Translations under genes and position numbers: made by a program
NCBI GenBank assembly: GCA_013398015.1
Contig: VZRR01010839.1
Span: forward strand, 97,034-161,033
Length of the DNA stretch: 64,000 bases
DNA from: Oreocharis arfaki
Taxonomy: Eukaryota > Chordata > Aves > Passeriformes > Paramythiidae
Reading direction: 5' to 3'
The notes under the pieces: model-generated
Told to the model about the DNA's origin: nothing
Database searches by the model: none
The model's input: the letters and a program-made list of their open reading frames with translations, nothing else
Shown: piece by piece, positions 63,999 to 64,000 of the stretch
Numbering within the stretch: position 1 is the stretch's first letter
How the letters are laid out: each line of letters opens with the position of its first letter

Positions 63999-64000
63999 CT

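Overview
The window looks like nuclear DNA from a bird, or less likely another sauropsid. It has large introns, AT-rich non-coding DNA, several 5'-truncated CR1 retrotransposons with the avian-type ATTCTATG tail, and a CpG island at its right edge. Two genes can be read. They lie tail to tail in the order MATN2 (+) then RPL30 (-), which from memory matches the human 8q22 arrangement.

MATN2 (matrilin-2, an extracellular-matrix adaptor) fills 12.3-58.4 kb on the + strand. I can splice 24 coding exons: one exon for the first von Willebrand A domain, eighteen 123-nt EGF exons (all phase 1-1), two exons for the second VWA domain, a linker exon, and two exons for the C-terminal coiled coil. They join in one open frame of 1,200 codons plus stop. 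The exon with the start codon and signal peptide was not found and probably lies to the left of the window. The last intron is a textbook U12-type AT-AC intron.

The striking part is the EGF array. Mammalian matrilin-2 has ten EGF modules; this gene has eighteen intact ones. Modules 7-18 form two dense clusters (38.96-40.44 kb and 43.44-45.16 kb) of very similar exons that look tandemly duplicated. A nineteenth module, the apparent counterpart of mammalian EGF5, survives at 33.14 kb with all six cysteines and an open frame, but both splice sites are mutated. It looks like a module freshly lost by splice-site decay.

RPL30 (ribosomal protein eL30) lies on the - strand at about 59.95-63.74 kb. 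Its four coding exons give the full 115 residues. There is a likely non-coding first exon with a 5'-TOP start, a CpG-island promoter with a TCTCGCGAGA motif, and a short GC-box array at the window edge.

The first 12.2 kb hold no gene I can recognise. They contain a 1.2-kb CR1 copy and older repeat remnants, and are probably MATN2 intron 1 or upstream flank. Other repeats are three more CR1 pieces, a probable MIR relic at 15.1 kb, microsatellites and short tandem duplications.
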